From Cercospora beticola (Eukaryota > Ascomycota > Dothideomycetes > Mycosphaerellales > Mycosphaerellaceae), in contig NC_088943.1 in the NCBI RefSeq assembly GCF_033473495.1, positions 62,001 through 126,000 on the forward strand: DNA of 64,000 nucleotides, given 5' to 3'. The notes beneath the pieces were generated by a model. The model searched no databases and had not been told where the DNA came from. It worked only from the letters and a program-made list of their open reading frames with translations. Position 1 is the stretch's first letter, and each line of letters opens with the position of its first letter. Shown here in pieces: positions 31,814 through 44,129 of the stretch. The translations under genes were made by a program, and so were the position numbers.

Positions 31814-33069
31814 GGTTTTCTTTACTGGTTGAAAAGGGAGGGTGAGTTACTGCTCATATTCGGCGACATGCTCCAGGAGCAGAGGACAGTGCTCCATGAG
31901 CGAAGCGGTGGGTGATCAAGAGTGGGATACTGTGGGCGAAGCATCAGAATTGCCAGTACTCTGAATCTTCCCCATTGTGCTGGAAGGAATCAACCCAACA
32001 TAGCGTACTGGACGGCAACCGATACTCACTGTAAGGCCATGAAACATGCGCGGGGGTGAGACGGAAGGCTGAGCAATACAGTGGTTTGCCTTCCACTATG
32101 CGATAGCTTCAATAAGGAGGCCCCAAAGCGGCCAGATCGCCATCTCAGAGACTCTGAAACAGACGAATTGTGCCAATGTGACGTACACTATTTGATCGTA
32201 CTTTACTTTGTAGTACTTCGTCTGCTGCCTCAGGCATCATTAGCTTGGCATTCGGGTAACTTCTCTTTCTTCCACCGCCACCACAACCTCCACCTTCCCA
32301 ATACTTCCTGGCCGCCCTCTGACGAACAACGACCTCGACCCTATCAACTCCAAGTTCAACTCGCGCCGTTGTTATGGCACCAGAGGCTGACAGATAGTGA
32401 CGCGTCGGAGACGCATGAAAGCGACCTCTGCGGCCTCGCACCGTCGCACGACATTATTTACGGCTGGCACGAGACGCGCTTCTGGTCTGCCACTCGACGC
32501 ATTGAACGCCGGAGGATTGGCTCACAATGATCAGCAGGTTTGCTTTCAGCCTTGCGCTTACCTCTTCCAGTCGTTGTGCATGTCGTTTCGATGCTGCGGC
32601 CCCCGCATTGTGGCTGATTCGTGGAATTTCTGGGCAATGCTGCGGGCCCGAAGCCTGAATATCATCAATGAAGATAGGACAGCACAAAATTCCATGACAC
32701 TCTGGGCAGTAACTCCATCTCGCAACCTGCGAGGAGCATAAGGGCCGCGAGCGGGAGTCCACACCCTTATTGACATCCAGCTGAGTCTCGACTATTGAGC
32801 CTTGCAGCTCATTGCGCATCTGCAGGCGCCACAAGGCTGTGTCCAGGAGGTGTTACCTCTCCGCCCCAACTATCCCGCACAGCTGGCACATGTGGTTTTA
32901 TCACTACTTCCCGTCGTGCCATCTCTCGTTTCCTTGTCGCATCGCAAGCTGGACCCATGAGTCTCCTACATTGACTCACTACTGAAACTGCAGCGCACGG
33001 CCGGCTCACCTCATTTGCGACACCTCGATTGCGCACAAGTGATGTGCCAGATTCGAGGAGCTTCTCAAC
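31814..33069. other. Intergenic, no supported gene
   Basis: ORFs at 32081-32530 and 32397-32741 lack domains and codon patterns I would trust. Includes the promoter of the NLR gene. Confidence 0.35.
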
Positions 33070-36000
33070 ATGTCAGGCCTTGAAGGCGGAGCTGCGGTCT
33101 TCTCGCTAGTCGTTGGAGTCATCGAGATCATCCACAGAGCTATCGAGATTTATGAGGCTGTCAACGACAAGTCGGGCATTCCAAAAACGCTCAAGAAGGT
33201 GTCAGAGAAGCTTCCTTCGGTGGAGGAGATACTCAAAAGTGCGGAAGCTCAGCACAAGGCGGGAGCTCTCAAAGATATAGACAAGGACACGTGGGCCAGC
33301 GCGGAACGAGAGGTCGAAAAGTGCAAGCAAGCCTGCCAGGAACTGCACGACCTGCTTCAGAGCGCCTATCCCAAGGCTGACTCGGGCAGATCAGAACGGC
33401 TGTGGAAAGGCGCAAAGACAGTACTCAGCGGCAAGGGCAAGACCGCCGAAGCGCTGCTGAAAGAAATCTCGGACTATCTGACCTTTCTGGCTCAGAGAAA
33501 GATCGTCAACAACGCTGCTCTGCTTGAAGACATCAAGTCTCTCGTGGAAGAATTATGCCCAGAAACTACGACCACCCACATGCACAATGTCAACGGCGAC
33601 AATATCGGTACTCTCCATGGTGACAAGAATGTCAATTCCGGATCTGGCTTTCAGTTCACCGGATCGGGCGGTACATACAATTTTGGTGGAGGTATGTTCA
33701 AGTAGAATCCTGAACACGGTACTTGATTCTCGCCTCGCGGAAAGAAAGCAATATCGGTGTTGTCGTGGTCCAGGAGGCAGTTTTCGTAGCGAATGACGAC
33801 TCTGTCGAGTACTTCTCTGGGCGTCCTGTTGTTTTGCAGAAACGATCTGTAATCAGAGCCACTGCTGATTTGATCGCGTGTTCCTAGCACAGAGTGAGGA
33901 TAACCAGTGGGCTCTACTATCCCTGAGGCATCGACACCATAAACCATTCTCGGAAGAGAACTCTATCATTCTACGAAAGTGGATCTCACGCTCGTACGGC
34001 CATTCTCAGAGCCTCACAGTACCAGGTAAGGTCTCATCATCCGGCAGTCACGTGGCACTTATAACTTCATCGATCGAGTGCTGATTTGCCTTGTGTATAG
34101 ACTCCAGTCCTGTCAGATTCGAGAAGATCTACAAAAGGATATCCAACGATGATCCGATCGCCACATATCAGCGGCTATCGGGGAGGAAAGCTGACAATAC
34201 AACCAGGTGGTTAGTCGAGCATGAAGACTTTCAATCCTGGCTGTCCGAAGATCCCGCGAAACATCGTCTGTGGCTCTCGGGTAAAGGTGTGAGCGGGCAA
34301 TGACCAGCCATTTGGCAGAATGCTGATTCAGGTGCACAGTCGGCTCGGGCAAGAGTACTCTTGTGTGCGTCCAATCCCTCTGATGCATTGTACGCGCCCT
34401 TTGGTTGTCAGCTGACTTTGATAGGACTACCGTCATCGACGAGTGTCATGCCAACCTCAAATCCGGCGAATCTTCCGCTGTGTTAATGTTCTTCTTCAAC
34501 AGCCACGACGACACGGCTCTTTCGTTCTTCGAGAGTCTGACGAAGCAACTCATCGCTACCCTGATTGGTATTGACGTGCCGAGTTCCCGGGATATCCTTT
34601 CAGCTCTCGAAACGGCATATGGCAACGACATTTCCAGACCTCACATCGCACAAGTCTTCGAAGATCTTGTCGTCCCACTTTGTCAAATACTCCAGCAAAT
34701 CACTCTGGTGATCGATGGCATTGATGAATGCAGAGCAGCGGAGGTGAAGCAGCCCTGGCATTGGCTGGAGAGGCTTCTAAAACTTGTCCAGCCAAGGATC
34801 TTGATCACTAGTGAGGACCAGGCGAATATTTCACCTCGCTTCAAGGGTTTCCACCGAATCCGAATTGATCACCTGCACAACCAATTCGACATTGACACAT
34901 ATATTAACGAGCGGATCGCCAGCAAATCCAGTGCTGGCCAAGTACTGTACGACGAGTCGTTGAGGGATGAAGTCAAGGTGACGCTACATCAGAAAGCTAA
35001 CGGGATGTGAGTCCATATGCTGCAAGAAGATACGCAGCATTTCTGACAAGCTCAGGTTCCTCTGGATCCATTTAGTCCTGAACATCATCTTGGAAGACTG
35101 TGAGACCCCTGCCCAGGTGAGGAAAGCCGTCGATGAAATTCCGCCTGATCTTCAAGCTGTATACTCGCTCTGTCTGGAAAACAGGCGAGGCACCGCGCGT
35201 CCCATCAAGGCCAATCTGTTTCTCTGGACTTGCGCTGCGCCCAATCCCTTGAGCATTGGTGCTCTTGGAGAACTGATAGCTATGGATTTAGAAACCGGTC
35301 ACGTGGACACCGACGAGATTCCCTTCGCAGATGTGCTGCTAAAATCAGGGGCCGGTCTAATTACCCTGGACACAAGCGCCATACCAAATGCACAGTCCGA
35401 CGAGCATCTCGTTATACCTGTACACTCAACAGTGCGGGACTTCATATTCTCTGAGCGCTTCCGTTCGCTGGCGGCCAAAGCAAGTCACCAGGAATCGTGG
35501 CCACTATGTGTCGAGACTGGCCAGTGGAGCGAGAATACATTCCGGACTGCGTTAGGATCACTTTGTTTGTCTCACATCAAGCAAAGAACTTCCCGAGAAC
35601 TGGGTTCGAGACCACCGCCGACCAGGCTTGTCGTACCTCAGCCTAAGGTACTACAGTCTGTTGCATGGGTCCAGAAGATCCTGATCGGAGTTCGCTCGAA
35701 ATCAGCAGAGATGACAGCGTTTTTGCCCGTTCCCGGACGTAACAAAACCAGGGTTTCTACCACCAATTTTCTACGTTACTCCATTGAAAACTGGTTGGTC
35801 TGCAACACCAATCTCGCATCAGCTACAGCAAATTTCCCATGGCTTGCCAAAGAAAACCAAAAGAGCGACTTACACACGGCAGCAGAATTTTTCGAGGAGA
35901 TTTCCATCGAACGCAATGATTTTTATGGCATTCATCCTTGGAAAGCTGCCGCTCGGACGTCAAACTCACACCTTTCACAAATGTTCGCGTATGCGGTAGC

Positions 36001-37345
36001 AAACAACCACGTGCCACTTATGTAAGTTGTCCGAAAACATCGCCGCCGTCTGCCTAAAGAAGTTTTCGACAGCCCTCTTGCGCAACATGGCCAAATGCTA
36101 GCCATACACGTTGCAGCCAAAAAGGGCTTCGCTTCAATCATTGAGGAACTTGTCAACATATGCAACGTGAACGCAATGTGTCCTTCAAGAAGGCAGCATG
36201 TACTTCACTTTATTGCAGAGAATGGAACGGAGGACTGCCTCCAGCCCATCCTTTCGATGAACCTCGATTGGAACGCCCGCAATCGGGACGGGCGTACTGC
36301 ACTGTTTGTAGCGATGGTGGCTGGCCATGATGACATTGTGAAAGCCTTACTAGAGGCAGAAGGTTTCGAGGTTGACGAAGAAGCGACATTCTGTCAGGTT
36401 CTGCTCCACTGGGCCGTTTATCACGGCCACGACAAGGTCAAGCAGCTTCTGCTGGACACTGGCAAAGCCGCCATCGACGAAGAGAAGGAATGGTATTACG
36501 ATCTACTGTCGTGGGCTGCGCGGAATGGTTATGACAAGATAGTGCAGCTGCTCCTAGACATCAGCAAAGCCGCTTCTGATGAACAGAATAAATGGTACGA
36601 CGCTATACTGTCGTGGGCTGCACACAATAGCTACGATGAGATTGTGGGGCCACTCCTAGAGACAGGCGCTGTCAATTCAACAGACAAAGATGGCCTGACT
36701 CCATTGTACCGGGCTTCACTTAGGGGTCTCGACAAGGTAGTGCAGCTCCTGCTAGATACAGGCGAAGTCGACGTTAATGCAGCGACCAAAGATGGCCGGA
36801 CTCCGTTCTACTGGGCCGCACGTTTTGGTCACGACAAAGTAGTACAGCTCCTCATAGAGACAGGCAAAGTCGATGTTAATGCAGCGGACAAAAATGCCGA
36901 GACTTCATTCTACCTAGCTATATATTGGGGTCACGATAAGGTCGTGCGGCTCCTACTTGAGACTGGCAACGTCAATGTTAATGCAGCGAACAACAACGGC
37001 GAGACTCCATTACATTGCGCTGCATCGAGGGGTCACGAACACGTAGTGCAATTGCTACTAGGGAAAGGCAAGGCCGAGGTCGACGCGGCCGACCATGCCG
37101 GCCGAACCGCATTGATCTCTGCTGCGAGTTCAAGCCACGACAAGGTGGTGCAGCTTCTCTTAACAAGGAGCAACGCCGACATCAAAGCAGCAGATCATAA
37201 GGGGCAGACTGCGCTGGATTATGCCAGATCACAGGGTCATGAAAGGATAGTGCAGCTCCTAGAGAGACTGTCTAGCGATGATTTTTTCGATAGAACGATG
37301 GCGATGATAGAGTGCACGTCTGCATATGGCTCGACTGAGGAATAA
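33070..37345 (+). CDS. NLR-type protein: SesA-like domain, amyloid-like motif, NACHT, ankyrin repeats
   Basis: Seven proposed exons: 33070-33691, 33888-34025, 34101-34286, 34340-34364, 34425-35006, 35056-36021 and 36073-37345. Phases are consistent and give 1,263 aa. Residues 1-170 are helical and resemble SesA/NACHT_N (VFSLVVGVIEIIHRAIEIYE start). Residues about 170-207 are Gly/Asn/Ser/Thr-rich (GDKNVNSGSG, FQFTGSGGTYNFGGG), like the amyloid-type signalling motifs beside such domains. The P-loop GSGKST is at about residues 318-323, on a 25-nt exon; Walker B VIDGIDECRA is at about 420. Ankyrin-type repeats run from about 850 to the end, many nearly identical (HDKVVQLLL.TG). NLRs of this type control non-self recognition and cell death in fungi. 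Exon 2 is the least certain. Confidence 0.82.
36250..37270 (+). repeat. Ankyrin repeat array within the NLR gene
   Basis: About ten units of roughly 33-37 codons with recurring HDKVVQLLLDTG and VDVNAA segments. Several neighbouring units are highly alike also in DNA (CTCCTAGAGACAGGC-like stretches), which favours unequal crossing-over or conversion. Confidence 0.75.
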
Positions 37346-38821
37346 AGTACAGAAAGGAGATGTGACGATCTGTAGCAAAGGCGCAGGCCATTGGATGTTG
37401 AGTATTGCCCGAAGCTGAACCACGGCCGGAGGCCATGACAGGTCTCGCTTGAGCGACAACGTGAGCGCACGGAACTTCAAGCATGGGACGTGCACGGGGC
37501 ACCTGTAAGGCACGTGCGCGAGAGGCGAGGAAGGCAGGAACTCGCAGCCATGAGAGCACGTAACCAAGAAAAGCGTGAGGAGTTCCCATTTTCTTCTCGG
37601 ACCCGTCGAATCGAGAGTGTGTGCGGCTGGTAAGGCGTCAGGCCCAAAAACCAGTTTGAGCCTCGGCCAACCACATTCCAGCTACTCCAGTAACAGGCTA
37701 TCGTAGACAAGTCTGCTTGTACCGTTCGGGTTGCTCTCTTCGAATCGGTTGTGGAAGTCATCCGGTTGTAGAGCCATTGTATCACGAACACGAAGTCAAG
37801 TAGAGGTCTGGTTCTACCCCTTGCTTTCCTTTTGCAGGGCCGGAAGATGGGTGATCAGCCGCCCTTCCTTGACCGGTCTGATTCGCAATCTTTCACGATT
37901 ATTCATAGCGTTAGATTCAGGTAGCGTTGCATTTCTCCTCCGTGTCCTCGCAGAATTAAAAGGATTATATCGTCGATGAGCAGCACAAGACACCAGCACG
38001 ATTGACCAAGAGCATGATCGGAGTTCTGATGGCGCCGACGGCCAAACGAAATGGATGGATTCTTCAAGGCACTATGGTCGCGGATAATCCAGATCGGTGT
38101 GCAATATGCTATACTGCTGGGTATGTGTGCACAACACTGTTGATCCCCAATATCTCAAAGCTGCTGTCTTCTGCTTTCTGTGTTCTATCACTCTAGACCT
38201 CCGTTTGTCCCGTGTGGCCGTCTCGTCCCACTCCCAACTGCCGTCTCATCAAGTTCGCTCGACTGCCAGGTCGATATAGGCTCACGTTCAATGTGACAGC
38301 TTCTTGAATATTCGGTCTCCCAGATTGCTCCTCAGTATTCCAATGGCATGGCGAAGTGTTCTGCACCTAAGTACGCCAGACTTGTATGTCAGGCGGAGCT
38401 CCAGCGCACGATGCTGTCCCTCAATCCTGAGCCCAAGATGGCTCGAAGTGGGCGCTGAGGCTCTGTCTAGGGGGTGCTGTTTGCAAATTGTTTGCTTTCA
38501 ACGGGCGTGGATATGCATCCGCCAGATCTTTGCGGGGCCGTCATGCCACATCGTACAGTCCAACCGGCGGGCAAGATCTGATTTGGGCCAGATCTTAGTG
38601 CTTCACTATGCGTGGAACGTGATCCTGCTTCATCCAGGGTTTTCTGTCCGATCTGGCATCACAGTCTCCGTCGACCCAGTATCAGAGCCGCGAGAGGACG
38701 GAGGCGCACTCCCATAGCCCTCAATCAGCGATGCAACCCTGCTATACCCAGCCTCCTGCTCCTGCTCTTCACGATCATCATTTGCTCCTCCATCCGAAAT
38801 CGAAGAAGCCCTCGTTGATTG
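37346..38821. other. Intergenic between converging NLR and peroxiredoxin-like genes
   Basis: No gene supported. ORFs are below 140 codons and show no domain. Confidence 0.35.
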
Positions 38822-39841
38822 TCACTCATCCAGCTCCAACAACTTCCTCAAAACCTTGACTTCGGCATGATTTCTGTAATTCTTCATCCGATGACACCAA
38901 ATCGCTTGTCCATCTTCAAACAAAAACTCGCCTCCAATCTGGAAGGGATTCCCGCCTCGAATCACATCCCTCTTCCGAATACCCTCAGGATCGCCCAAGC
39001 TTTGTTTGATCTGCTTGACTTGTCCGTTCGCCCACGCGACAGGGCTGATATCTTGCATGTACTCGGGTCGCGAGCTTCCGATATTGAAACTGATATTCAT
39101 TCCTAGCTTTCTGAAGAGCATTCTCGAAGGGTCCGCGAACATCGGGAAGGGACAGTTCGTGAACTTTTTGTAGTGCGCAATCAAATCAGGTTTGCCGCAT
39201 CCGATTACAATGATTGATGTGGGGATTGGGATCGAGAAGTATTCTCGCATGCTGATCGATTCTGTGAGAGCTTGGAGGTATGCTTGACAAGCTCCACAGT
39301 AGAAATGCCGCACGAAAATGATCAACTGTCGTTGATGTGTAGCTGTCGCGGGATCGTAGAGCGAGCCGAAGGGCATGCCTTTCCCCTCCGCATTGTATAT
39401 CGGAATATCGTGAACTGCTGCGAGGGTCGCTCGATCGGGACATTCGTCTGAGACCGCTGCACCAATATCGTCATCGGAGTGAAATCGAGCGAACCAATCG
39501 TCGGGAGAGACAACATCCAGTTGCTTGTCTCTCGTTGTTGAGCCTGCGTCCCCCGACACGATCGAGGGCGCTGATGTTGCCGTGGTCTCCATCGTCTGGT
39601 TTGAGAAGACAGAATCGGCAGCGGTGTGCCTCGAGAACTTGCTGAAGCTGCTGTAATTGGTGCCAGCACTGTTGGGCGTCGTGGGACTGGCAGCCGATGT
39701 GTGGTTGGTCTTCACTGTCCTGACCTCTGGAGGAGGATTGTATGGTTTCTCGAAGCGAGATGCGCCCACCGGAGATACATCTCGAATGGCACTATTCGCC
39801 CTCCCTCGGTCGTGTGAGCTCATGTCTGCCACCAGCGACAT
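38822..39841 (-). CDS. Peroxiredoxin-like (AhpC/TSA-type, thioredoxin-fold) protein
   Basis: Single exon, 339 aa; ATG at 39841, with an alternative at codon 7. The first about 130 aa are Ser/Thr/Asn-rich and probably disordered. Residues about 140-330 form the AhpC-TSA_2 domain: HDIPIYNAEGKGMPFGSLYD, then QLIIFVRHFYCGACQAYLQ with the CxxC-like redox site, TSIIVIGCGKPDLI, FPMFADPSRMLFRKLGM and a C-terminal GGEFLFEDGQAIWCHRMKN. Relatives (PRXL2/AAED1 type) are thought to act in thiol redox control in the cytosol. The substrate is unknown. It runs convergently towards the NLR gene. Confidence 0.82.
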   Translation of the reverse strand: MSLVADMSSHDRGRANSAIRDVSPVGASRFEKPYNPPPEVRTVKTNHTSAASPTTPNSAGTNYSSFSKFSRHTAADSVFSNQTMETTATSAPSIVSGDAGSTTRDKQLDVVSPDDWFARFHSDDDIGAAVSDECPDRATLAAVHDIPIYNAEGKGMPFGSLYDPATATHQRQLIIFVRHFYCGACQAYLQALTESISMREYFSIPIPTSIIVIGCGKPDLIAHYKKFTNCPFPMFADPSRMLFRKLGMNISFNIGSSRPEYMQDISPVAWANGQVKQIKQSLGDPEGIRKRDVIRGGNPFQIGGEFLFEDGQAIWCHRMKNYRNHAEVKVLRKLLELDE

Positions 39842-42249
39842 ATGGGTCGGAGAAGGATACAGAAAGGAAAAGATGGTGGGAGAGCTGTGTGACAGAGAGA
39901 AGAGCCACCCGGCAAATGGGGAGCAGAAGGAGGAAAAGTCACCGCCCTACGCCTCCGTGATCGCGTTGCACGTTCGTCTCAAACGGGCAGCGGTGCATGT
40001 CGTGCAACGGGCACAACGAGAACAGAGTGGAGCGCTGGCAGCACGCGCACTCCCGTGTCACACGTCGTCGCTTGTGGCACATCGTGGCGAGTAGAGTTTT
40101 CGGTGCAGCGCCAGAACGGGTGGCCCAGAAGTTCTCGACTTCTCGACAGAACGTCACAGCCGTCGCGCGTCCGGCGTGCAGCCATGCGACGAGGTGTGCA
40201 CGCGAAGTCGCGAGGCAACCGAAGCGACGGCCTCGGGTGGCCGAGAGCTGCAGATTCTGCGACGACCTCCTGCGAGCTCATCCCAGGCCATACGCAGCCC
40301 GACGACGACGTGAGGTTGCGTGCTGCTGATCCCGAAACCTGGGCATACCACGCGCGGCGGAGTCCGCTGCTGCCGCTGCTTCTGCGCCCGCCGATAATCT
40401 CATCACCGCGGGGCGCGCACAGGTGGAGCCATCTCCGGGAGCAATGCCGTGGACGGCTTTTCGTGCAGGGCAAAAGCTTCGCACGTGCGGAATCGCTCGA
40501 TCATGCATCTGGCGGACTGTCTCGACGACTCGGCGCTCAACTGCAGGTCATCATTCCAATTGGCACCGCGACTCGCAGAGCCTGGACGCCGGCTTTGCTG
40601 GCCAAATTGCGACGTTGTCAATTCAAAATATGCACCAAAGGCGATGAAGTCGAGCTGCTGGCGTTTTGGGCCTCTCGCAACTGTCAAATGTGCCAGACCG
40701 CAAAAGCTTGCCACGATGCACAAAGCACCACATGGCGGTGCTGTGTGTATATGCGGCTGCTGAGACAGGGCCAGTGTCTCGAGATTCCATTTCTCTGCTC
40801 TGCACGTCAAAGATGATTGAAGTATAAGGATGCAGTCGGCGGCATCTGAAACAAATCGGAGCTTAGATTCGCAATTCTGCATGCCGTTTGCTGGTCGCCG
40901 TTCGCTATTTGTGAGCCCCACGAGTCGTGTGTCCAGCGTGCTCGGGTACACAAGATCCGCTGTGCGCGTTCAATGATGTATTACCTTGCTTTTCCCACTG
41001 ACAATGTCGATGCGCGCTGATTGCACAAACATATCTTGATGAGATCCGGAATCGCAATTTCTCTGCCCTGAAAGGAAGATCGACATGACGAGTTCGACCA
41101 CTTACCGACCCACATGCAACTGCCGCTGATAGATGTGCTCGTAGGCCACGTACGATCCCCGGTCTCTCTTCACAAGCACTGTGTCCTCGTACAAGTTCGT
41201 GAAGTGCGTGTTCGGAGTTGCCATTCTGTCATTGCTGAAAAAGTGCCGCGCGTGCATCCGGCCATCTTCATCCTGCTCTGGTTTCCGATATCATGATGCA
41301 GGCCTTCACGTAATGCCGATGCGATGGAGTCGTCCAAAAAGATCTGTTCAGCAAGATGAATATGTTGTTGTCGAGATGCACTTGGAAGAAGTGTTCAGTG
41401 TCGACCGAGAAGGAAAGAACCTCGCTCCTTCCTCAAACATCACAAGTCTCGGCACTTTCATCCCATTCGCCTAAATCGGCTTCACGCTAGCTCATGACCT
41501 TAAACAGCGGCGTCGCACACGTTTCACAACATGTTCTGTTTACCTCCCCCATACAACCAAGAGCATGGCATCGGGTACGAACGGGTCGTACGAAAGATCC
41601 GCGGGCCCGGAGCTCTTCAAATCTCCCACAATACTGTAGGCCAGCAACATTCACAGAGCGGAGCAAACCCCAAAGACTGTCTCAACAAGTCACAATGTCC
41701 TCCATCGTGCTATCTTCCATCGAGCCTGAATCCATGAGGTGAGGTCAGTCGTACTGCTGGGATATCTCACGATTAGTATAATTCCCATGCTCCACAACAA
41801 GATCTCTCCTAGCCTCCAAGGTTTGTGATTAGTGAGCCAACACCTATTCCCTACAATGCACACTTAAGCTTATCGTGTCTGGCGTCTGGCGTTGTTGCTT
41901 GGGTGCCTTGTCGTTTTGATGAGTGACTTGATTGTAGACGACACCTCAACATGTCAATCTGATCGAGGTGCCTTCAAGGTCTGCGGACTTGGAGAATATG
42001 TGGACGTTGAAATGTTGTGTTCAGTTTCATAAAAATGCATTCGCCATGATGCTGCATATGCAATATACTAGAAATATGTCCATGAGATGAATTCTCTTTC
42101 CAGATCGATAGCCTTGGATATCTTTGTCAGATCCACCTCTGGACCGTTTGCCCATCTCCACTTCAAAAACCGTCGTCATCATCATTCCTCGTCATGATTA
42201 ACATCTGTACAAATTTCCTCCTCCTAAATTCTTTTCCATTTCGCTCTCT
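39842..42249. other. Long gene-free interval
   Basis: About 2.4 kb with overlapping ORFs on both strands of 40055-40951 but no domain, no signal peptide and no consistent splicing. I see nothing I can call. It contains the promoter of the peroxiredoxin-like gene and the 3' end region of the MFS gene. Confidence 0.35.
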
Positions 42250-44129
42250 CTACATGTAGTGTCGAATATCGCGCATGAAGCACGCGCAAATGAGAGAAAT
42301 GACACCAAATGCAATACTGATCCAATATGGCCATCGGTATGCGAGCGCAAAAGCTTCTTGCAAGTTCTCGATAATGATATCGTATGCCACGTCCTTGCGG
42401 AAGACAAGAGGGCTCTGCTCAATGTATGCGCGAAGGTCGGCATATTGTGCTTGGGCGCCCAATGTGAGGAGTCGGAACAGCGTTGGGTAATCGGATGTGA
42501 TGCCTGCGACGGCGACGTTGAAGCCGGCTGGTAGAACGTACTCAGTCTCGAACTTGTGGAAGAAGGCGTTGTAGTATGCGGTGAAACCGATGGCACCACC
42601 AATGTAACGGATCGAGAGGGTGACGGCGGTAACGACACCAATGTACTCGACGGGAGCGACGACCTGCGCGATAATCGAGATGGGAATGATGACCGCACCG
42701 ATACCGATGGCAGAGAGTGTGAGAATTGCGTAGATTGTGGGGTTCAAGTTGGAGGTGGTGGCAATCGACATGGCTCCGGTGAAAGCCGTCATGAGGGCGG
42801 TCCAGAAGATCATGAGTGCAGTAGTGCGTCCTTTGGCGACACCGAACAAGACCAAGCTGAGCACGGATCCGAAAATGATACCGAAACCAATGGGCAGTGT
42901 CCTGATACCGATTTGCAGAGGGTCATTGCCGTACATGTTGTAGACCTGGGTGGGCCAGAAGAGCAAGACCACGAAGAAGTTGCCACCGCTGAAGAATGTG
43001 ATGAGGAGAGCGGCGATCATGGTGCGCTTGTCTTTCTTGAACACACCAGCGGGGACCATAGGGTATGGAGCCAGCTTAATTTCCCACACGAAGAAGCCGA
43101 TGATGATGAGGATACCGAGAATGAAGGGCACGAGGACGTGAGCAGAGCCCCACTCGTACTATGAAAAAGTCAATGCCTGCCACCTTCGGCCTCGCGAAAT
43201 GCATTTTCGACTCACCTGACGAGCACCCCATTGCAGACCCATCATGAACAGAGTGACACCGAATGTGCTGAGAAGACCACCGATGTAGTCGATCTCGCGG
43301 AGAATCTCCTTGGCCGGACGAGCAGCCTCCAGACGAACGGGATCCTTGTAGAAGAAAACGACCAAGATCAGGCCGATGAAATTCCAGACACCGACGAGAA
43401 TACCAACGAATCGCCAGTTGCCAGCAGCTTGCGTAATAAGCTGTGCCCAGAGTGGTGAAGGACAGAATGGCAGAATCGTGAAGACGACCAGTCCGACGTA
43501 CATTCCACGCTTGGCGACAGGGACCAACTCAGCAGTACCAGCGAGCGCGATCAGCTCGTTGAATCCAGCGCCGAGACCGCAGATGACCATACCGCCAATG
43601 GCCACGTTCATGTCGTGTGCGGTAGAGACGATGATGGGACCGATGAGGAGACATACTTGGCCGAATGCTGCGACCCAGCGACGACCGAAGAGATCAGAAA
43701 GCGCACCGACGAAGGGGCAGAGCGCAGAGTTGGGAATCAGGTATCCGATGACCATCCATAGGTATTTGCCATCGGCACCTCCAATTTCGGCGTAGATGTC
43801 AGGCAGGACGGATCCATAGAGATAGAGAGGAATTTGTGAGCCGACCCAGAGGAAGGACATGGCAGTCAACGCCACGAAGAGCTGCCAGCACATCTGGTCG
43901 CGTGGTCAGCTGTCGCTCAACTTTCTTCCCGGTCGCACGACGCGCGGGTGTTACCTACGTGAGGGTAGACATTGGGATTGTCCTCTTCGCGGATATCCGC
44001 ACGGTTGTGTGCATCGCGCTCCTCGCCATATCCCAACTTGTTGTTGAGGTCCTCCACCATGTCTTGAGAGCCATTGCTGCTGGCCGCAGTGCCGTGGCCG
44101 GCTTCCGCGTGTTTGTCGTACGTCGCCAT
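42250..44129 (-). CDS. MFS transporter of the TRI12/siderophore-transporter type, 14 membrane spans expected
   Basis: Exons 44129-43959, 43893-43216 and 43158-42250 (introns 65 and 57 nt, both phase 0) give 585 aa. The N-terminus is hydrophilic (57 aa). Then come membrane segments starting MCWQLFVALTAMSFLWVGSQIPLYLYG, a motif-A region GALSDLFGRRWVAAFGQ, and GGMVICGLGAGFNELIALAGTAELVP, as in TRI12-like pumps. The C-terminal half has FFSGGNFFVVLLFWPTQVYN and ends WISIAFGVISLICACFMRDI. TRI12-type proteins export toxins or move siderophores at the plasma membrane. The substrate here is unknown. It lies 12 kb from the RiPP cluster with unrelated genes between, so a role in exporting that peptide is only a possibility. 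Confidence 0.85.

Noticed and set aside
33692..33887. Treating the SesA-like ORF (stop at 33705) as a separate short gene
   Set aside because: A GTATGT donor lies before the stop, and downstream exons supply the expected NACHT and ankyrin parts in phase; a short alternative transcript remains possible.
40055..40951. Overlapping long ORFs on both strands (253 and 182 codons)
   Set aside because: Mutually overlapping, high-GC random-looking composition, no domain on either strand.
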